Below, one piece after another: positions 24,878 to 38,200 of a stretch of 64,000 nucleotides of DNA. A program made the position numbers and the translations under genes. The notes below the pieces were generated by a model. It saw only the letters and a list, made by a program, of their open reading frames with translations, had not been told where the DNA came from and made no database searches. This DNA comes from Helopsaltes ochotensis (Eukaryota; Chordata; Aves; Passeriformes; Locustellidae), in the NCBI GenBank assembly GCA_013400155.1, contig VXBM01000042.1, forward strand, positions 1,842,127 through 1,906,126, written 5' to 3'. Position 1 is the first letter of the stretch; each line of letters starts with the position of its first letter.

Positions 24878-27800
24878 ATAACTGAAGGTCCTTGGCCTGT
24901 CCCAGGATCAAAACCTCTTCACATGGAGACCTTAGCTGAAGCTGGATCCCATTACAACATCCCTATTTCTCCTTCACCAAAATAAAAAAAATCTCAAAAA
25001 TTCTCATCAAAACCCTGCTGTTACTCCCGTTGAACTCTTCTGGCTTTGACATGAATAATCATCGTAGAGTATTTGATCACTTTTAAATGTGCTCTTTCCC
25101 AAGAAGTGATAAATGTCAGCGCTAATCAAGGTCTCTGCTTTCTCTTTCTCCTACAACCTCTTTGCAGAAAGCAATATCCAACTGTGGCCCTACCTATATT
25201 TAAAATTCACAGTAATCTGTAACTTTGTTACAGATGCTGCCAAGCAATTTGAAACTCTTCCCTCTGGGCGACTTAGCATTGGCTACCAGAAATTCAGCCC
25301 TTATAAGGTTTAGAGACTGAAAAGATAAACTGACTCATCATTTTCGACTTTTTTTTTAGAGTAAATTAAACACAGAGTCATATGCTTTGGTGGCAAGAAA
25401 CATTGTGGTTTTTTCCTATGCGCTATGTATTGCTGTGTACTAATAAAAAATAAGTTGACCCAAAGAATTCCCCAGGAGCAAAAGTAATTAAAGTACATCA
25501 CAACAGAAGTTGTCTACCTCCCTGAGGGAAATGCTAAATCTCAAGTCTGTGCAGGTTTGATAATTCTTTAGTAAGAAAGCCATATATAATTAATGAAAAG
25601 TTCCTAAGCATTCAATTTGCTGACTTAACACTTGACTTTTGGTTTTTTATGGATATAATCACTACATTTTGAAACTTCAATTTAATGATAGTCATGTTTT
25701 CATTGAAAAAAAATCAGCAAATATCCTTTCTCATCCTTTGCTTCTGGCATGGTAGATACCAATACTGCATCATCCAACTCTTCCTCTTGTCTGTTTTTAC
25801 AGAGTATTGAGTCAATTAATATGAGAAGTCTAATTTCTTGATCTGTTTACAAAAGTGGGAGGGTAGCACTACTCCATTAGTCCTATGAGTTTCACGTTTC
25901 AAAGTTTTGCTAAAGACTAAAGCAGAAAACCGTGGGACTATGATTCAGGACTTTTTTCCTATTTCTTCATTCTGATGCTGACTTGATGCATCATTTTGGG
26001 TGACTCCCTTAAGTGTGTCAGAGATTCCAAATTTCAGAGCTTATGGCCTGAATAGAGGAATTCAGAAACTAGAGGCAACACAGAAGTCAAGTTTCCCTAT
26101 TTCTGACATAGTAGGTATTCCTACACCTCACCAAGGATCTCCAGAATAATGCCTGTTCTCCAAGCCCATGATTTTACCACCAGATATGAGCTTTTCAGAT
26201 TAAAGAAGGATCAAACCACGGTTCAATGAAGTCATGTGTCCAAGTCCAGGTTCATTTATACAGTTAGTTGTTTTGCTGTTCGTTTTGTTTCTCTCCCTTA
26301 ATTTCTAGTTACCTGAACTGAATTTATCAGACTAGTTTTTTACTGCTTGCACAACTTACTGCAGAAAATCGTTTGACTCAATATAGCAAGGTCTTTTTAG
26401 TTGACATGAGTAATCATAGTTGCTTATTTCTTGTGAGTTACAATTAATTATTTATAGGAAACCTGATTTTGAATTCCCTGAAATGAATAAATACACTAAT
26501 AGCAAGCAGTGTGTTCTGTCATTGCATTAAGCAGCAATGACTACCAAGCAGAAGGGGAAGTTCCTCTGGAGGTTTCAGGCTCCTGTGCTGGTCCAGTGAC
26601 GACACATGTACTTATTTCTAGCTACAGATACTCCTTTCTACACTGAGTCTGAGGCATCTTCAAGCCCTGACATCGCTTGTCACCCCAAGAATTTTTGCAG
26701 CCTGCAGATAATGCAGGTACTGAGACTATCTCTTAGAGACTGAGGAATTCTGGAAATTGCAGGGCTTGAACAACCACATCTCTCTGCTTCTATACCAAGA
26801 CATACAGCACTACTGAGCATGAGAGCAAGGAGTGGCTGGGGAAATGAAGAACAATGCAGAAATTGTATTGGGGTTCTTTCCCATGGGATGTAGAAGCTTA
26901 ACTTTTAATTGTAAATTGACTTTTTTATGTTTGCATCCTGTTCTACGGTTATAAAAACATAACCTTTCTGTTATCTACTGGGAATGCTGGCTGTGGTATT
27001 CTCTTTATCTTGTAAATATTTGTGAGTTTAACCAAGTGCTAAGGTATACCTTTAAGCACGGATGTCAGAGACCTCAGCCCTGTATGGTCTTACACGTTCT
27101 GGTTCTTAATCTGCAGATTAGTCCCTGACGACATATGATTTTTTAAACCTTTATGTTACATAATCATTTAGAGAGTTCTGAGGGGAGCAGTAAGTGATTT
27201 TTCTTGCTGCTGTCTTTTCTCTAAACTTTAAATGGACCTTGTATAAATTTCTCTCTAAAAGGACTTTTAGGATGAAATGCTTTTTTTAACCCCGTCTGTA
27301 ATGTTTAGGACTGGACTTTGAGAAAGCAGATTTTTGTTGTGCCATTTATAGTCCTCTCGGCTCAGAGACTGGTGTATCACAAACAGCTTCCCCTAAGGAA
27401 CCATTCAGGTTCTACGTAGCTGTCATGTTGGGCTTTTCATGGGAACTGATCTACAAGACCCCCAGACCTGAAACTGCCCAATGCTAAGACCCTACAGTTT
27501 GCAGCATCAGTGCACAAAGACCACATAGATCTTATGTTTTATTAATGCAGAAATTTCTGTGAAAGTAGAGCTCTGCATTATCAACAAAGGGGATTCACAT
27601 CAGTGAATATGGAAAGTAATTAAAGGCAAGCTTTTCTGGTTGTTGGAATGTTGTGGAGGCAATATATGGCAAAATAGAACAGTTTTAGAGAATAGTTTTA
27701 GTTTTGAGAATAGTTTTCTAATAATCCCAGCTGTGGTTTTTAACAATCTTGCTCAATACTAACCTAGGCTAGTATTTTTCTACTTGTCCTTTCTTAGTTC

Positions 27801-28480
27801 CTGCTTTATTATCAGTATATTAAAAGTCTTTAAATTCTACTAGGTTTGAAGGTCTAAGCCAGTTCAGTAATGGTGTCTTATCATAGAATCACAGAAAAAT
27901 AAAGTTGAAAGGAATATTATGATACTTTACTTTTAGAAGTTTCTGTGTCCCTTACCTAGCAATATATTTCCAGTATATGAATGAAGCCATTAGATCAATG
28001 CATAAGAACTTGGAGATCTTGCATGTTTTTTCTTATTTGAGAACCCCAGTAAGAACAATCAGTGCCCTAGTTCCTCATGCATGGTATCAATGTAGTCAAG
28101 TTCAATAAATACATTAACTCCATGTGCTAATAGAAAGGTCTGGTTATTGCCAATGGATTATTTAGTTACCACCTGGAAGAACAGGTTATTTTATTATTTC
28201 CTTTCTCTTGAATTCACTTGTAATAAAGATCATGTGAAATACAGTGGTATGAAAGGCTTAATACATTGGGAAAAAAATAGCAAGAAAAGGGGAAGTTAGT
28301 GGAGGTGTTTAACCTCAAAAGGCCTAGGGATAACTGAATTCCAATTTGGCGATTTGCACTGTATATTTGTTCATGTTAGTGTGTTTTCTCCTAGCAAATC
28401 CTGGAATTCTGGCATGGGTTTATTAAGGCTCATTCATTTTAAAACTAAGGAGATTTAACTTGGCTTAGGGTAAACCTTGC
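24878..28480. other. intergenic region between MSMB cluster and WASHC2
   Basis: AT-rich DNA between two divergent transcription units. No exon, signal peptide or long frame is supported. It contains one small CR1-like remnant at 27,880-27,935. Any enhancers cannot be recognised from sequence alone. Confidence 0.55.
27880..27935 (-). repeat. CR1-like terminal fragment
   Basis: TCATAGAATCACAGAAAAAT followed by AAAGTTGAAAGGAAT resembles the reverse complement of the last bases of an avian CR1 element; only the terminal piece is present. Confidence 0.55.
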
Positions 28481-28770
28481 ACTTCAGTAAGAAAAAGAGG
28501 AGGAAGGCGTCCGCATTTACTCGTAAGCCTGGGCATCAGCAGCCCCCGGTGCAGGCTCCGGCGGGGGGCGATGTGCGGCAGGCCCTCCTGCTGCCCTCGG
28601 CTTTGTTCCCCGCGGGGCGCAGGGCGCGCTGCGCGCCGGCCCTCAGCAGCCGTGTCCCCTCTCAGGGACGGGCGTCCGAGCCTGGACACAGCGGCGGCCG
28701 CCCCACACGCCTCCCGCAGGGCTCCTCTTCCAGCGGGACTCCCGCGGGGAGGGTGTGAAGGGATGGAGGG

Positions 28771-28827
28771 AATGCGGTGGGAGGGGATGCGGTGGGAGGG
28801 GATGCGGTGGGAGGGGACGGGATGGGA
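28771..28827 (+). repeat. 15-bp G-rich minisatellite at gap edge
   Basis: Tandem copies of GATGCGGTGGGAGGG, about 3.5 units, running straight into the gap. The G-runs could form G-quadruplexes, which would explain why sequencing failed here. Confidence 0.85.
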
Positions 28828-29562
28828 NNNNNNNNNNNNNNNNNNNNNNNNNNNNNNNNNNNNNNNNNNNNNNNNNNNNNNNNNNNNNNNNNNNNNNNNN
28901 NNNNNNNNNNNNNNNNNNNNNNNNNNNNNNNNNNNNNNNNNNNNNNNNNNNNNNNNNNNNNNNNNNNNNNNNNNNNNNNNNNNNNNNNNNNNNNNNNNNN
29001 NNNNNNNNNNNNNNNNNNNNNNNNNNNNNNNNNNNNNNNNNNNNNNNNNNNNNNNNNNNNNNNNNNNNNNNNNNNNNNNNNNNNNNNNNNNNNNNNNNNN
29101 NNNNNNNNNNNNNNNNNNNNNNNNNNNNNNNNNNNNNNNNNNNNNNNNNNNNNNNNNNNNNNNNNNNNNNNNNNNNNNNNNNNNNNNNNNNNNNNNNNNN
29201 NNNNNNNNNNNNNNNNNNNNNNNNNNNNNNNNNNNNNNNNNNNNNNNNNNNNNNNNNNNNNNNNNNNNNNNNNNNNNNNNNNNNNNNNNNNNNNNNNNNN
29301 NNNNNNNNNNNNNNNNNNNNNNNNNNNNNNNNNNNNNNNNNNNNNNNNNNNNNNNNNNNNNNNNNNNNNNNNNNNNNNNNNNNNNNNNNNNNNNNNNNNN
29401 NNNNNNNNNNNNNNNNNNNNNNNNNNNNNNNNNNNNNNNNNNNNNNNNNNNNNNNNNNNNNNNNNNNNNNNNNNNNNNNNNNNNNNNNNNNNNNNNNNNN
29501 NNNNNNNNNNNNNNNNNNNNNNNNNNNNNNNNNNNNNNNNNNNNNNNNNNNNNNNNNNNNNN
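28828..29562. other. assembly gap (735 N)
   Basis: Run of N. The size may be an estimate. Open frames that cross it are artefacts because N codons contain no stops. Confidence 0.99.
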
Positions 29563-29935
29563 GGAGGGGTGCGCGGGCCGCGGCCTCCCCGGGGCTCGGG
29601 GCCGTGTGCGGGGCGGTGCTGCCGCCCGCTGGCCGGGGAGCGGCTGGGGGTGCCCAGACGGGCCTGGCGCGGGAAGAACGCATCCCCCGGGGCCGCTCTC
29701 CCGTTCCTTTAACCCTCCGGTTCGGGCAGGAAAATAGGAGCTGGCACGAACGGAGATGCAGAATGAAGTGGCTGGAACTTGGTCCTCTGTGTGTGCGTGG
29801 GAGTGTTTCCGTCTAATGTGCGTGTATTTTGGTCCTCAGTTGAAGTGTATGGTCAGTTCTGCCCGTCTTACAAACAGTGCCAAAAGAAAAAAGAGTTGGA
29901 AGGTGACTATTGCTTTTCTTTGTTGTTGTCAACAG

Positions 29936-32289
29936 CTTCTGCATTTTCTACAAGAGTTCTCACAACAAACCATTTCCAGGACACACGAAATCAAAAAACA
30001 GGTGGACGGGTTGATTAGTGAAACAAAAGCTACAGACTGTCGCCTTCATAATGTCATCAATGACTTTCTTATGTTGTCCAACACGCAGTTCATAGAGAAC
30101 GTGAGTGTGTTCTACTAAAATATCAAACTTATACTTCAGACATTCATTGCCTCCTAATGTAGTGTGGAGAAGTGATTTAGCTTTCAGGCAAGTCTGGTGC
30201 TGATTTAGAGATGAAGTGACTTTTAATTGTGTTCTGTTAAAGGCTATCCTAATTCCCTTGTGTGTAATGCACTGTCCAGTGTTGGCAGGTTCCCTTTGTC
30301 TTTTAAGCAACATCTTCCTCCCTTGCTAATACAGTATTGGTTTTAGAACTATGAATGAATTGGCAATTTTGGGATGTCTTGGTTTATCTTCACAAGTTGC
30401 ATGAAGTGCATTTGTCTGCGATTACCTGTTTAAATATGAGGAATGTTATACAATGCTGTAAATTTGTCTAATGGTTTTATTTTACTCTAAAAACATTTGG
30501 TATTAAAAGCGCTGGCCTGCAGGTAATTGTCCCCTTGGTGTGGTCGTGACAAGCATATTTTCTGGTTAATGTTGCTACTTTATAGATACGTCTAATTTGA
30601 AAGATGAAGTTAGACTTGAAAGCCTGTTGCAACATTGTATCACTAGAAGTACCAGTCTAATTAAGATGGAGCGCTTTCATAGTATTTCAGATTTTTGGAG
30701 GGTTTTTAGCGCTGTGAGTTTTATCAGGTCTTTTGTTTTGATCAGCATTATTTCAGGCTATATATGTCTCATCATGGCATTATTATTGGAAAGATGGTGG
30801 CAGAAGAAAAGATGGAAAACTGGATTTATATTCTGGGGGCTTTTGGTGGTAATGGGTTCTATCAGAGCTGCAGTGTCTTTTCTGACCTAGCTTGGCTGTT
30901 CAGCATAATGATTCTGCTGAGGACAGTTTGTACCAAGTGTTTTAAATCTCATGCGCTTACAGCTGTTTGTTCCCAAATTAAGGTGCACAGAAATAGGTCA
31001 TCATTTCTGCTTCTGAGTTTAGTTAGTGAGAGATCTGTCTCTTCCCAGAGGATAACTGCACCTGTGTTTGAGATTTGGATTTAGGTTTGCCGGTTCCATG
31101 GAGATCTTTCATTCCCCTTTGCCTCCCTGTAGCTGGTCCTACAAGAGTGCTAAAAAGAACTGGATGTGAGGGACCATCAGAATAAACTGAAGGTTGAGGG
31201 ATGTTTTGAACCCTCTGTGAGTATGGAAGGAAAGCTGCTAAATGACAGAAAACGAAAGGAAAGTAGACAGCCTCTAAGTAAACTATAGGTTTCACTCTGA
31301 AGGTGTCTAGAACACCTTTATGTTGGGAAGGTTAAAACAGTGCATTTTTTATCATGTTCGGGTTAGTCTGTTAGCAAACTTGAATTACCTCGGTTGTACT
31401 GCTGATGGTACCTTCAGTACCAATGCATGAAGGTACTTGACATCATCCATGGCTTCCTTTTTTTAATGTGCAATGAATTAATGTGTAATTAATTATATAT
31501 TAACAGTGTATTTTGTGGTGATACCCATGGTTTAGCCCCTGTAGTAGTACATTGTTCTTACATGAATTAATTTTACTTGACTTTTCAGAGAGTATATGAT
31601 GAAGAAGTGGAAGAGCCTATTCCCAAAGCTGATGTTGGAGACAAAACAGAGCAGGTAGTTAACTTCAGCTGCCTTGAATGCTGTCAGTATGTTTACAGCC
31701 ATTGTCTACCTTCTCATTTTCAGACTTGCTTTGCTTACATTTACAGCTTACAAACCTTACTCCTTCTGTTCTCACTAAAGTATCTCTGTTGGATAGTGTA
31801 TGTCACTCAGACATAAAGTTGACAGTGACACTGGAGGCTTCTACAGTGTGTGATCATCTGTTAGGGTCTCCCCAAATTCATCCAGCAGACAAGAACTATG
31901 CATTGATTTTTTTCAAGTGGTTATGCATCTCTGCTTCTGCAGTGATGAAAATGAATGAAGTCAAGCAAAAAAAAATTTCTCTTTGTCCTTCTAATGCACA
32001 TAGTGAAAAAGCTTTCATTGTGCTAATTTGAAATTAACATTTTGTGTGTGTGTGTTGTGGTAAGATTGAGTCTTAAGTAAAATGCAATGAGCATGTGTTT
32101 TTTCTGTTACTAAAGGAAAAGACACGGGAACAGAAAGAAGCTGATCTAATCCCTAAAATTCAAGAAGCAGTGAATTATGGATTGCAGGTTCTGGACAGTG
32201 CATTTGAACAGCTAGACATCAAAGCAGGGAACTCTGACTCAGAAGAAGAAGAAAGTAATGAAAGAATGGAACTGATACTTGAGCCAAAG
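29936..32289 (+). other. WASHC2: WASHC2 head-domain exons 1-3 (visible numbering)
   Basis: These three phase-0 exons (55, 22 and 58 codons) encode the most conserved part of the protein: FLQEFSQQTISRTHEIKKQV, then RVYDEEVEEP, then EAVNYGLQVLDSAFEQLDIK. The last has the heptad-like pattern expected of the helical head that packs with the other WASH complex subunits. Its near identity to mammals contrasts with the freely diverging acidic tail. Confidence 0.93.
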
Positions 32290-35200
32290 GTACAGAGACA
32301 TGTTCTTCCTGGGTTTATTTTGCTTTTTTGGACTTGCTCTTTGCTTCTATCAGCTGTATAACTGCCTTAATGTAAAACTGATGTTAACTAAACCTGTTAC
32401 CTAAAAAGAGGATTTGGTGACTGCATCTGAAGAATTGCTCTCTGCTGAGCTACTCCTTGTGTAACCCGCTTGTCTTGCAGTTAGGTTAGCATTAAGTTAT
32501 GGCACCCTAAAGGAAATAAGTTTCATGGAGTGAACTTTGAAGGGGAAGCCTCAGTTCTGTGTAGGAGTGGGACATATGGATTTAATGCTTTTTAGGTATA
32601 AACCATATCTTTATGGGTGGTTTTTACTGTCCCAGTAATTAAAAATCCAAGGTCCAGGTTTTGGGATAAGACTCATGCCTGTAGGTCTTTGCAAGGATAG
32701 TCCTGTGTTAGATGGCATGTAGAAAACAAGTTGCGACTACACAAGTAGAAGTAGACGCTTTCTTTGACAGTGTTGAGAGGAATAAACCTCAGCTAGCCCA
32801 CCCAGTGGTATGTTGGCTTGAAATATATGGGACTCTAAACAAGCTTGTATCTTCCTGGAGTTAAAACAAGGGGTGTAAGACTTCTGGCTTTGTCAACCAT
32901 GTAGGGCCATTCAGAGATATCAGAAAGACCTGATGTTGTCTCTTTGCAGGATCTCTATATTGACAGACCTTTACCTTACTTGATTGGCTCTCAGCAGTTT
33001 ATGGAACAGGATGATGTTGGCCTTGGAGATCTCTCTAGTGAAGGTATGTGCTGGCATGACCTTTTATTTCTATGCAAGTAATTAGTTCCTAATCCGAGAT
33101 TTTTGACTGTTTCAAATCACTGCCTTGGTGATAACTGTGTACTGTTCTTGCATGTTTAGATGCAGGCTCTAATTAGCTGGGAAAAAACATGTTCATCATG
33201 CCATAACCACTTTTCCAGTACACAAAGCAGTGACTTCTCAGTTACTTGTGCTTTACTAATACTTGTGTATTAACAATCCAAAGTGTTAAAATTTCATCAG
33301 CTTTCAAAGCTGTTTCAAACCATTCTCTACCCACCTGAATTTTAGTTTTCTTCACAGAGTCTTTAGGTTGCTTAAATGGTGACTACATTGTTCTGTGTCT
33401 GTCCTTAACTTTTTTGTTTCCATTTAAATTAGAAGGATCAGTAGATAGCGACCGTGGAAGTGTAATTGACAGTGATGAGAAGGATGAGGAGGTAAGTGGC
33501 AAGTATCAGCTGCTTTGCACAAGCATTCCTTGCATGTGAGGCCATTAACTGCCTTGCTTTTTGATGTTGGCTCTCAAGATACTACTGCACAATGTTTGTT
33601 CCCTGTGTTGATTGTGATAAATATACTTTCTGGTTTTGATCTTATGCAGTGGTTTCCTTAACCACTGGACAAAGTAATGTGTGATACTTGTCTCTGGGTC
33701 TCTTGTGTTACAGGAGTCTGATGATGAATTTGGAAACCCTAGTGAAGACGACCAAAAGCCGGTATGGTTAAACACTCTGGTACATACCTGAAAGACTTTA
33801 TACTTGTGGCACAGTGACCATGCATGAAAGAGGAGATGAGAGCTCTAGAGAGTTGGCTATGAGCAACTTTGTGAGGCCAGATTTTTATAACTTTTTATGG
33901 GATGGTCCTGGCCAGATGGCACCATGTTCTGAAAATGAACCTGGGTTGGGCTTAAAGCCATGCTTGCAAGCTCTCATTAGATACAGACCCTTTGTGGGAT
34001 GGCATTGCCTGAGATGTGTTTTCCTCAGGAATCACTTGGGAGACATAGAGTTCAAAGAATCTACCCAAGGAAAACTAGGCTTCTGTGGGTTTATTTGGTT
34101 TATAATTAAAATTATAATCTTGATGTGCAGGAGGCAAGGAACAGTAGAGTTTGTGTATGACATGAAATCAAAGGTGTGAACAGTATTAGATATTAGAACA
34201 GTATATCCATTTGGATAATGAATGAGACGGGAAATGTTGAGATGGAAAAATTCAAACCTGACTTTAGTATTTAGTTTTAGAAGCAGGAATCTTATCCATA
34301 TTTAGATGTGCCACTAAAAGACTTTATGTGGGGATCCTCAATCTGGCATGATTTAATGTCAAAAGAGCAACGTTGCAAAAAGCAACCCTTTTTAAATCTA
34401 CGTATTAACAAAACAGTATTGCAAAAGCACTCAGATATTACTTTAAGATGACTTTCTTAGGGTAGCTTTTTACACCTGATGTATTTTAAGATGAGCAAGT
34501 ATCTTTGGGTTTTTGGTGATTCAGTTCAGTTCTGGGCCCTTGCCTGTGTGAACCCCAGCTCTCATCCAGTTCATTTCATCTTTTTCACCCTCTTGTTGAT
34601 GTGACTGAAACCAGGATGTGAGCATGTAGTGTCTGTCATTCTGCTGTCCACCCTAAGGACAGTGCAAGTTGATACAATTTTTACTAACTGATCACAGAGT
34701 TCCTGTGTTAACACTAAATACCAGGTCTTTAGTTTGTGTATGGTAGTGGTGCACACCTTGTGAGGGGAGCCTTTGTGTCCTCCGTTGCAGCATTCAGTAG
34801 TACAGGGTTGAGGTGTGCTAGAGAATGCAGCAACTTGCTTGGAGCTAGAAGCACTCCTTCCTTACCTTTCAAAAGCTGTGAAGTACTCCAAATTTGCTGT
34901 AAGTTCCTATCCTTTCTGTAAGTTTGATTTGAATGTTTTATCTAAGCAGATGTAGTTTGGTGCTTGTTTTGTATGCAAACAGGATATTAATTATTTTTTA
35001 GAGGATAGCACAGATGAGTGATGAAGATGATGATGATGGCTGTGATCTCTTTGACTCTGAAAAAGAGGAGGACGAGGATGGAGACTTAGATGAAAGCACA
35101 AAGCCTGTGAGTAATTATTGCCTTCCTGGAGTGGGAGATTTGACTTGCTCTATGAAAAATCTGTCCTTAGTGGGGTTATAATGGTAGTTCTCAAATACCT

Positions 35201-38200
35201 GGAGTCCTGTAGGAAGTGCCTCCAGAAATCCTGAGTAGTCTTTTAACATGATTGTTCAGGTGTTGCCCCTTTAAACTGAGGGATTCTTGCATCTTAAGCA
35301 AGTATCAAAGCTGTATTTCAACAACATTAAGAAATGGATTTTTGCATTTTTGTTTTTTGCCTTTTGTTTCTCCTGCTTACAAAGCAAGGTGACATGAAAA
35401 ATAATGTGTTCATCAGATTTAGAAATTCTGAGGGGGTTTTAATTCTTGATGCTCACCTAGTCTCTGCTTTCTCAACAGAAAGCTGTATTGCTTCTTCTGA
35501 GGGCTTCAGACAAAGTCTAGACAAGATATTGTAAAGTGAGGTTATAGAGTACAGTATTTATAATTGCAATTGCATCAAGTTGCTAACTGGATCTTATATG
35601 AGAAAGATGCTGTTATTTGTCCCTGCTGCTCAGAAAAAGAAGAGGCCAACATCATTTGCAGATGAGCTGGCAGCCCGAATCAAAGGAGAAGTGCCAGTCA
35701 GACAGGATGAAGAGCGTTCGTGTGAGTTACCTCCCAAGTTTTGAAAAGTGCTTGTGCAGTAATGGGGGCCTCGTGAAAGAGTGGGGCAGGAGATTGTGGG
35801 TAACAATACATGAAGCTACACAGATTTGTTATTTGAACATATGTTTGGTAAAAGCATAACAAGTAACAAGAGGAATTGCAAGACACTGTTTTGTGCTCTG
35901 AGAAACTCTTTGGCTGTAAGTCAGAAGACTGAATTGGAATTCACTGAGAGTTATAGTGGGAAACACATTGCTTTCAGGTGAGACAGGTCACTCTCCAAAC
36001 ACACATTATTGGAAAGGTTTTCTCTCCAATCTGATTCTCCCTCTGCATGTTTGACCACGTGTGCTTTCTCCTGTTTCAAGTAAGTATATGAAAGCCACTG
36101 GTCACTGTGGTCTTTCTGTGAGCTCTACAGTACAAAACACCTCAAGCAGTAGATTGGTGTTTTCATGTGGTGTGGATTGTTTGTTTCCTTTGTGGCTTAA
36201 ATATACTGTTTTGAGGAAGTTTTCCTTGCTACTGTTACTCATGATATTTTAGACTAAATAATGCGTTTACTTTTGTGTTGTTTTCAAAAGGAGAGACCTC
36301 TTAAGTATTTAGTCTTGCAGCAAGCAGCAGTTGAAAATAGCTGGCTGAAGTTGAGTTAGCAGGTGCTTATGAGGCTGCTGTTGACCTGTAATATTGAGAA
36401 GACGAACAGACAAGAGCTCTGTGTGTGTGTTCTTGCACAGTTGAAACAAACTAGGTCTGCCAATATCAGGAGTATAAAACCTGTTCAGTTACAGGGAAAT
36501 CTTCCAGTCATTGAAATAACTGTGTAGCTTTTGTAGCTGAATGAGGACAGTAATAAATCTGGAGCCATTTGAAACGCTGAGAGGTTCTGCAAAAGTGTGG
36601 AACCTGTACTGTCTGGAATGCTGTGTTGCTTTCTGACGTCTCAGGTGACACTAGTCTGCATGTGGACAACTGTGTTGAACCCCTAGCACCTGACAGAATG
36701 ATTATATTACAATTATAGGCACTAGTCTTAGAAACTGTATTTCATAGAACTGCTTCATCAGGCTGATTCATATGAAAACACAAAGGTCTGCTTGATTTGC
36801 TATGTTTTTAGGTCTTTTTTGCCATAGACTGATCTCAGACTGTAAGCAAATGTCAACTAGTTTTTCATTGAAACTTTCTTCTTAAAGCCCTGTCATCAGA
36901 GACCAAAACAAGGAAAACCCCAAAAGAGAAGAAGGAAGTTAGAGTTCCATCTGATGGTAGGATATTCTTCTCTCTTATTTTTCAGTTTTGGACTGGATTG
37001 AAAGATAGCATTTAAGAAATCATGGCCTCTGCTAAAGAAGCTGGGTGGGATATCAGTAAGCATCCTTCAAGATGAATGTGTAAACAAATCTAGGTTATGA
37101 TGTGCATGTAAACAAGGCTGGGAACACGCTTAGTGAGTCCTTCCTTTAATGTGGCCTTCTGGAGCAACTGCACAGCCCAGTCTGTCTTCAGCAGCTTCCC
37201 TCTATGTGTCATGTTTATGGGAGCGGATGGAACCAAAGCAATTTTTATTTTGATTGTCTCTAATTCCCTTTCTTGAAACTTGATCAGTCTTATCAAAGCT
37301 TATGGCTCCTCTACTTTCTAGATGAAGATGATGACATCTTCAAGCCTCCTAAACTGACTGATGAGGACTTCACACCGTTTGGTTCAAGGGGTGGCCTCTT
37401 CAGTGGTGGAACAGGCCTCTTTGATGATGAAGAGGTGAGAATGCTGCAGATTGTAGAAATCAAGTGTTTTGCCCTTTTAAAAACAAAACAAAGGGTCCCT
37501 GAAAATTCCCACCTCTGGAAGACAGGGAGGACAAACAGCATTTTGTTGCTTGGTAATACTCAACTACACACAGAGCTCAGGTAGTACTTGCTATGCTTTC
37601 CATTCTAATACAGCCTTTATTGAAAAAATGCTCTTTCCTTTTTTTTATAGGTGGCAGACAATAGCTTAAAAAGAATATTAAGAAAAATAATCTGATAGTG
37701 CAAGCCAGCTTTGTGTCAGTGCAAATTTGGATGAAGCCATCACTGGTTAACTCTTGGTGACTTATTACTAAGACTACTTTCCCCATCTGTGTAGACACAG
37801 GACAGCCAAGCAGATCTGTCTGTGATTGATGCCTGCCTGCATACACCTCTTCTTGGTTTTCTGTTATTTAAAGTTAAACTTCTCAGAAGAGTGACTTAGC
37901 TTCTCTTTACTTGTGCACTGGAGGAGGCTGTGCTGTACCAGCAGGCAGACATAGCAGGGCAACAGGCAAATAATAACTGGCACATGGGCAATTGATCACT
38001 GACACCTCTGCCACACACACCCCTGCGTTCCCATACTCTTTCTGAAGTCTTTTGCCTTCTTTCTACAAAGTTTTATACAAAGACCATGCATTTTGAGTCT
38101 CCAGGTAGTCAGCTTCTAATACCCAATTTGCATAAGAGGGAGGCTTTCAAGAAATTAAGTGGTCAGTACTCAAAAAATCTGGAGTTTCCTGGAAATCCAG

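Larger units (their letters stand above)
28490..29760. promoter_or_regulatory. CpG island, probable WASHC2 promoter
   Basis: Composition switches abruptly from AT-rich to CpG- and GC-rich on both sides of the assembly gap and returns to AT-rich before the first recognised WASHC2 exon at 29,936. The position is right for the WASHC2 promoter and first exon. The roughly 40 N-terminal codons expected from mammalian homologues are not in the visible parts of the island, so they most likely lie in the gap. Confidence 0.75.

Noticed and set aside
28571..29816. Open frames of about 310-390 codons on both strands
   Set aside because: They exist only because the 735 N bases contain no stop codons; flanking GC-rich translation shows no domain.
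30597..30890. 97-codon frame with hydrophobic stretches
   Set aside because: Lies wholly within a WASHC2 intron, has no known family match, and overlaps another equally long frame; probably chance.
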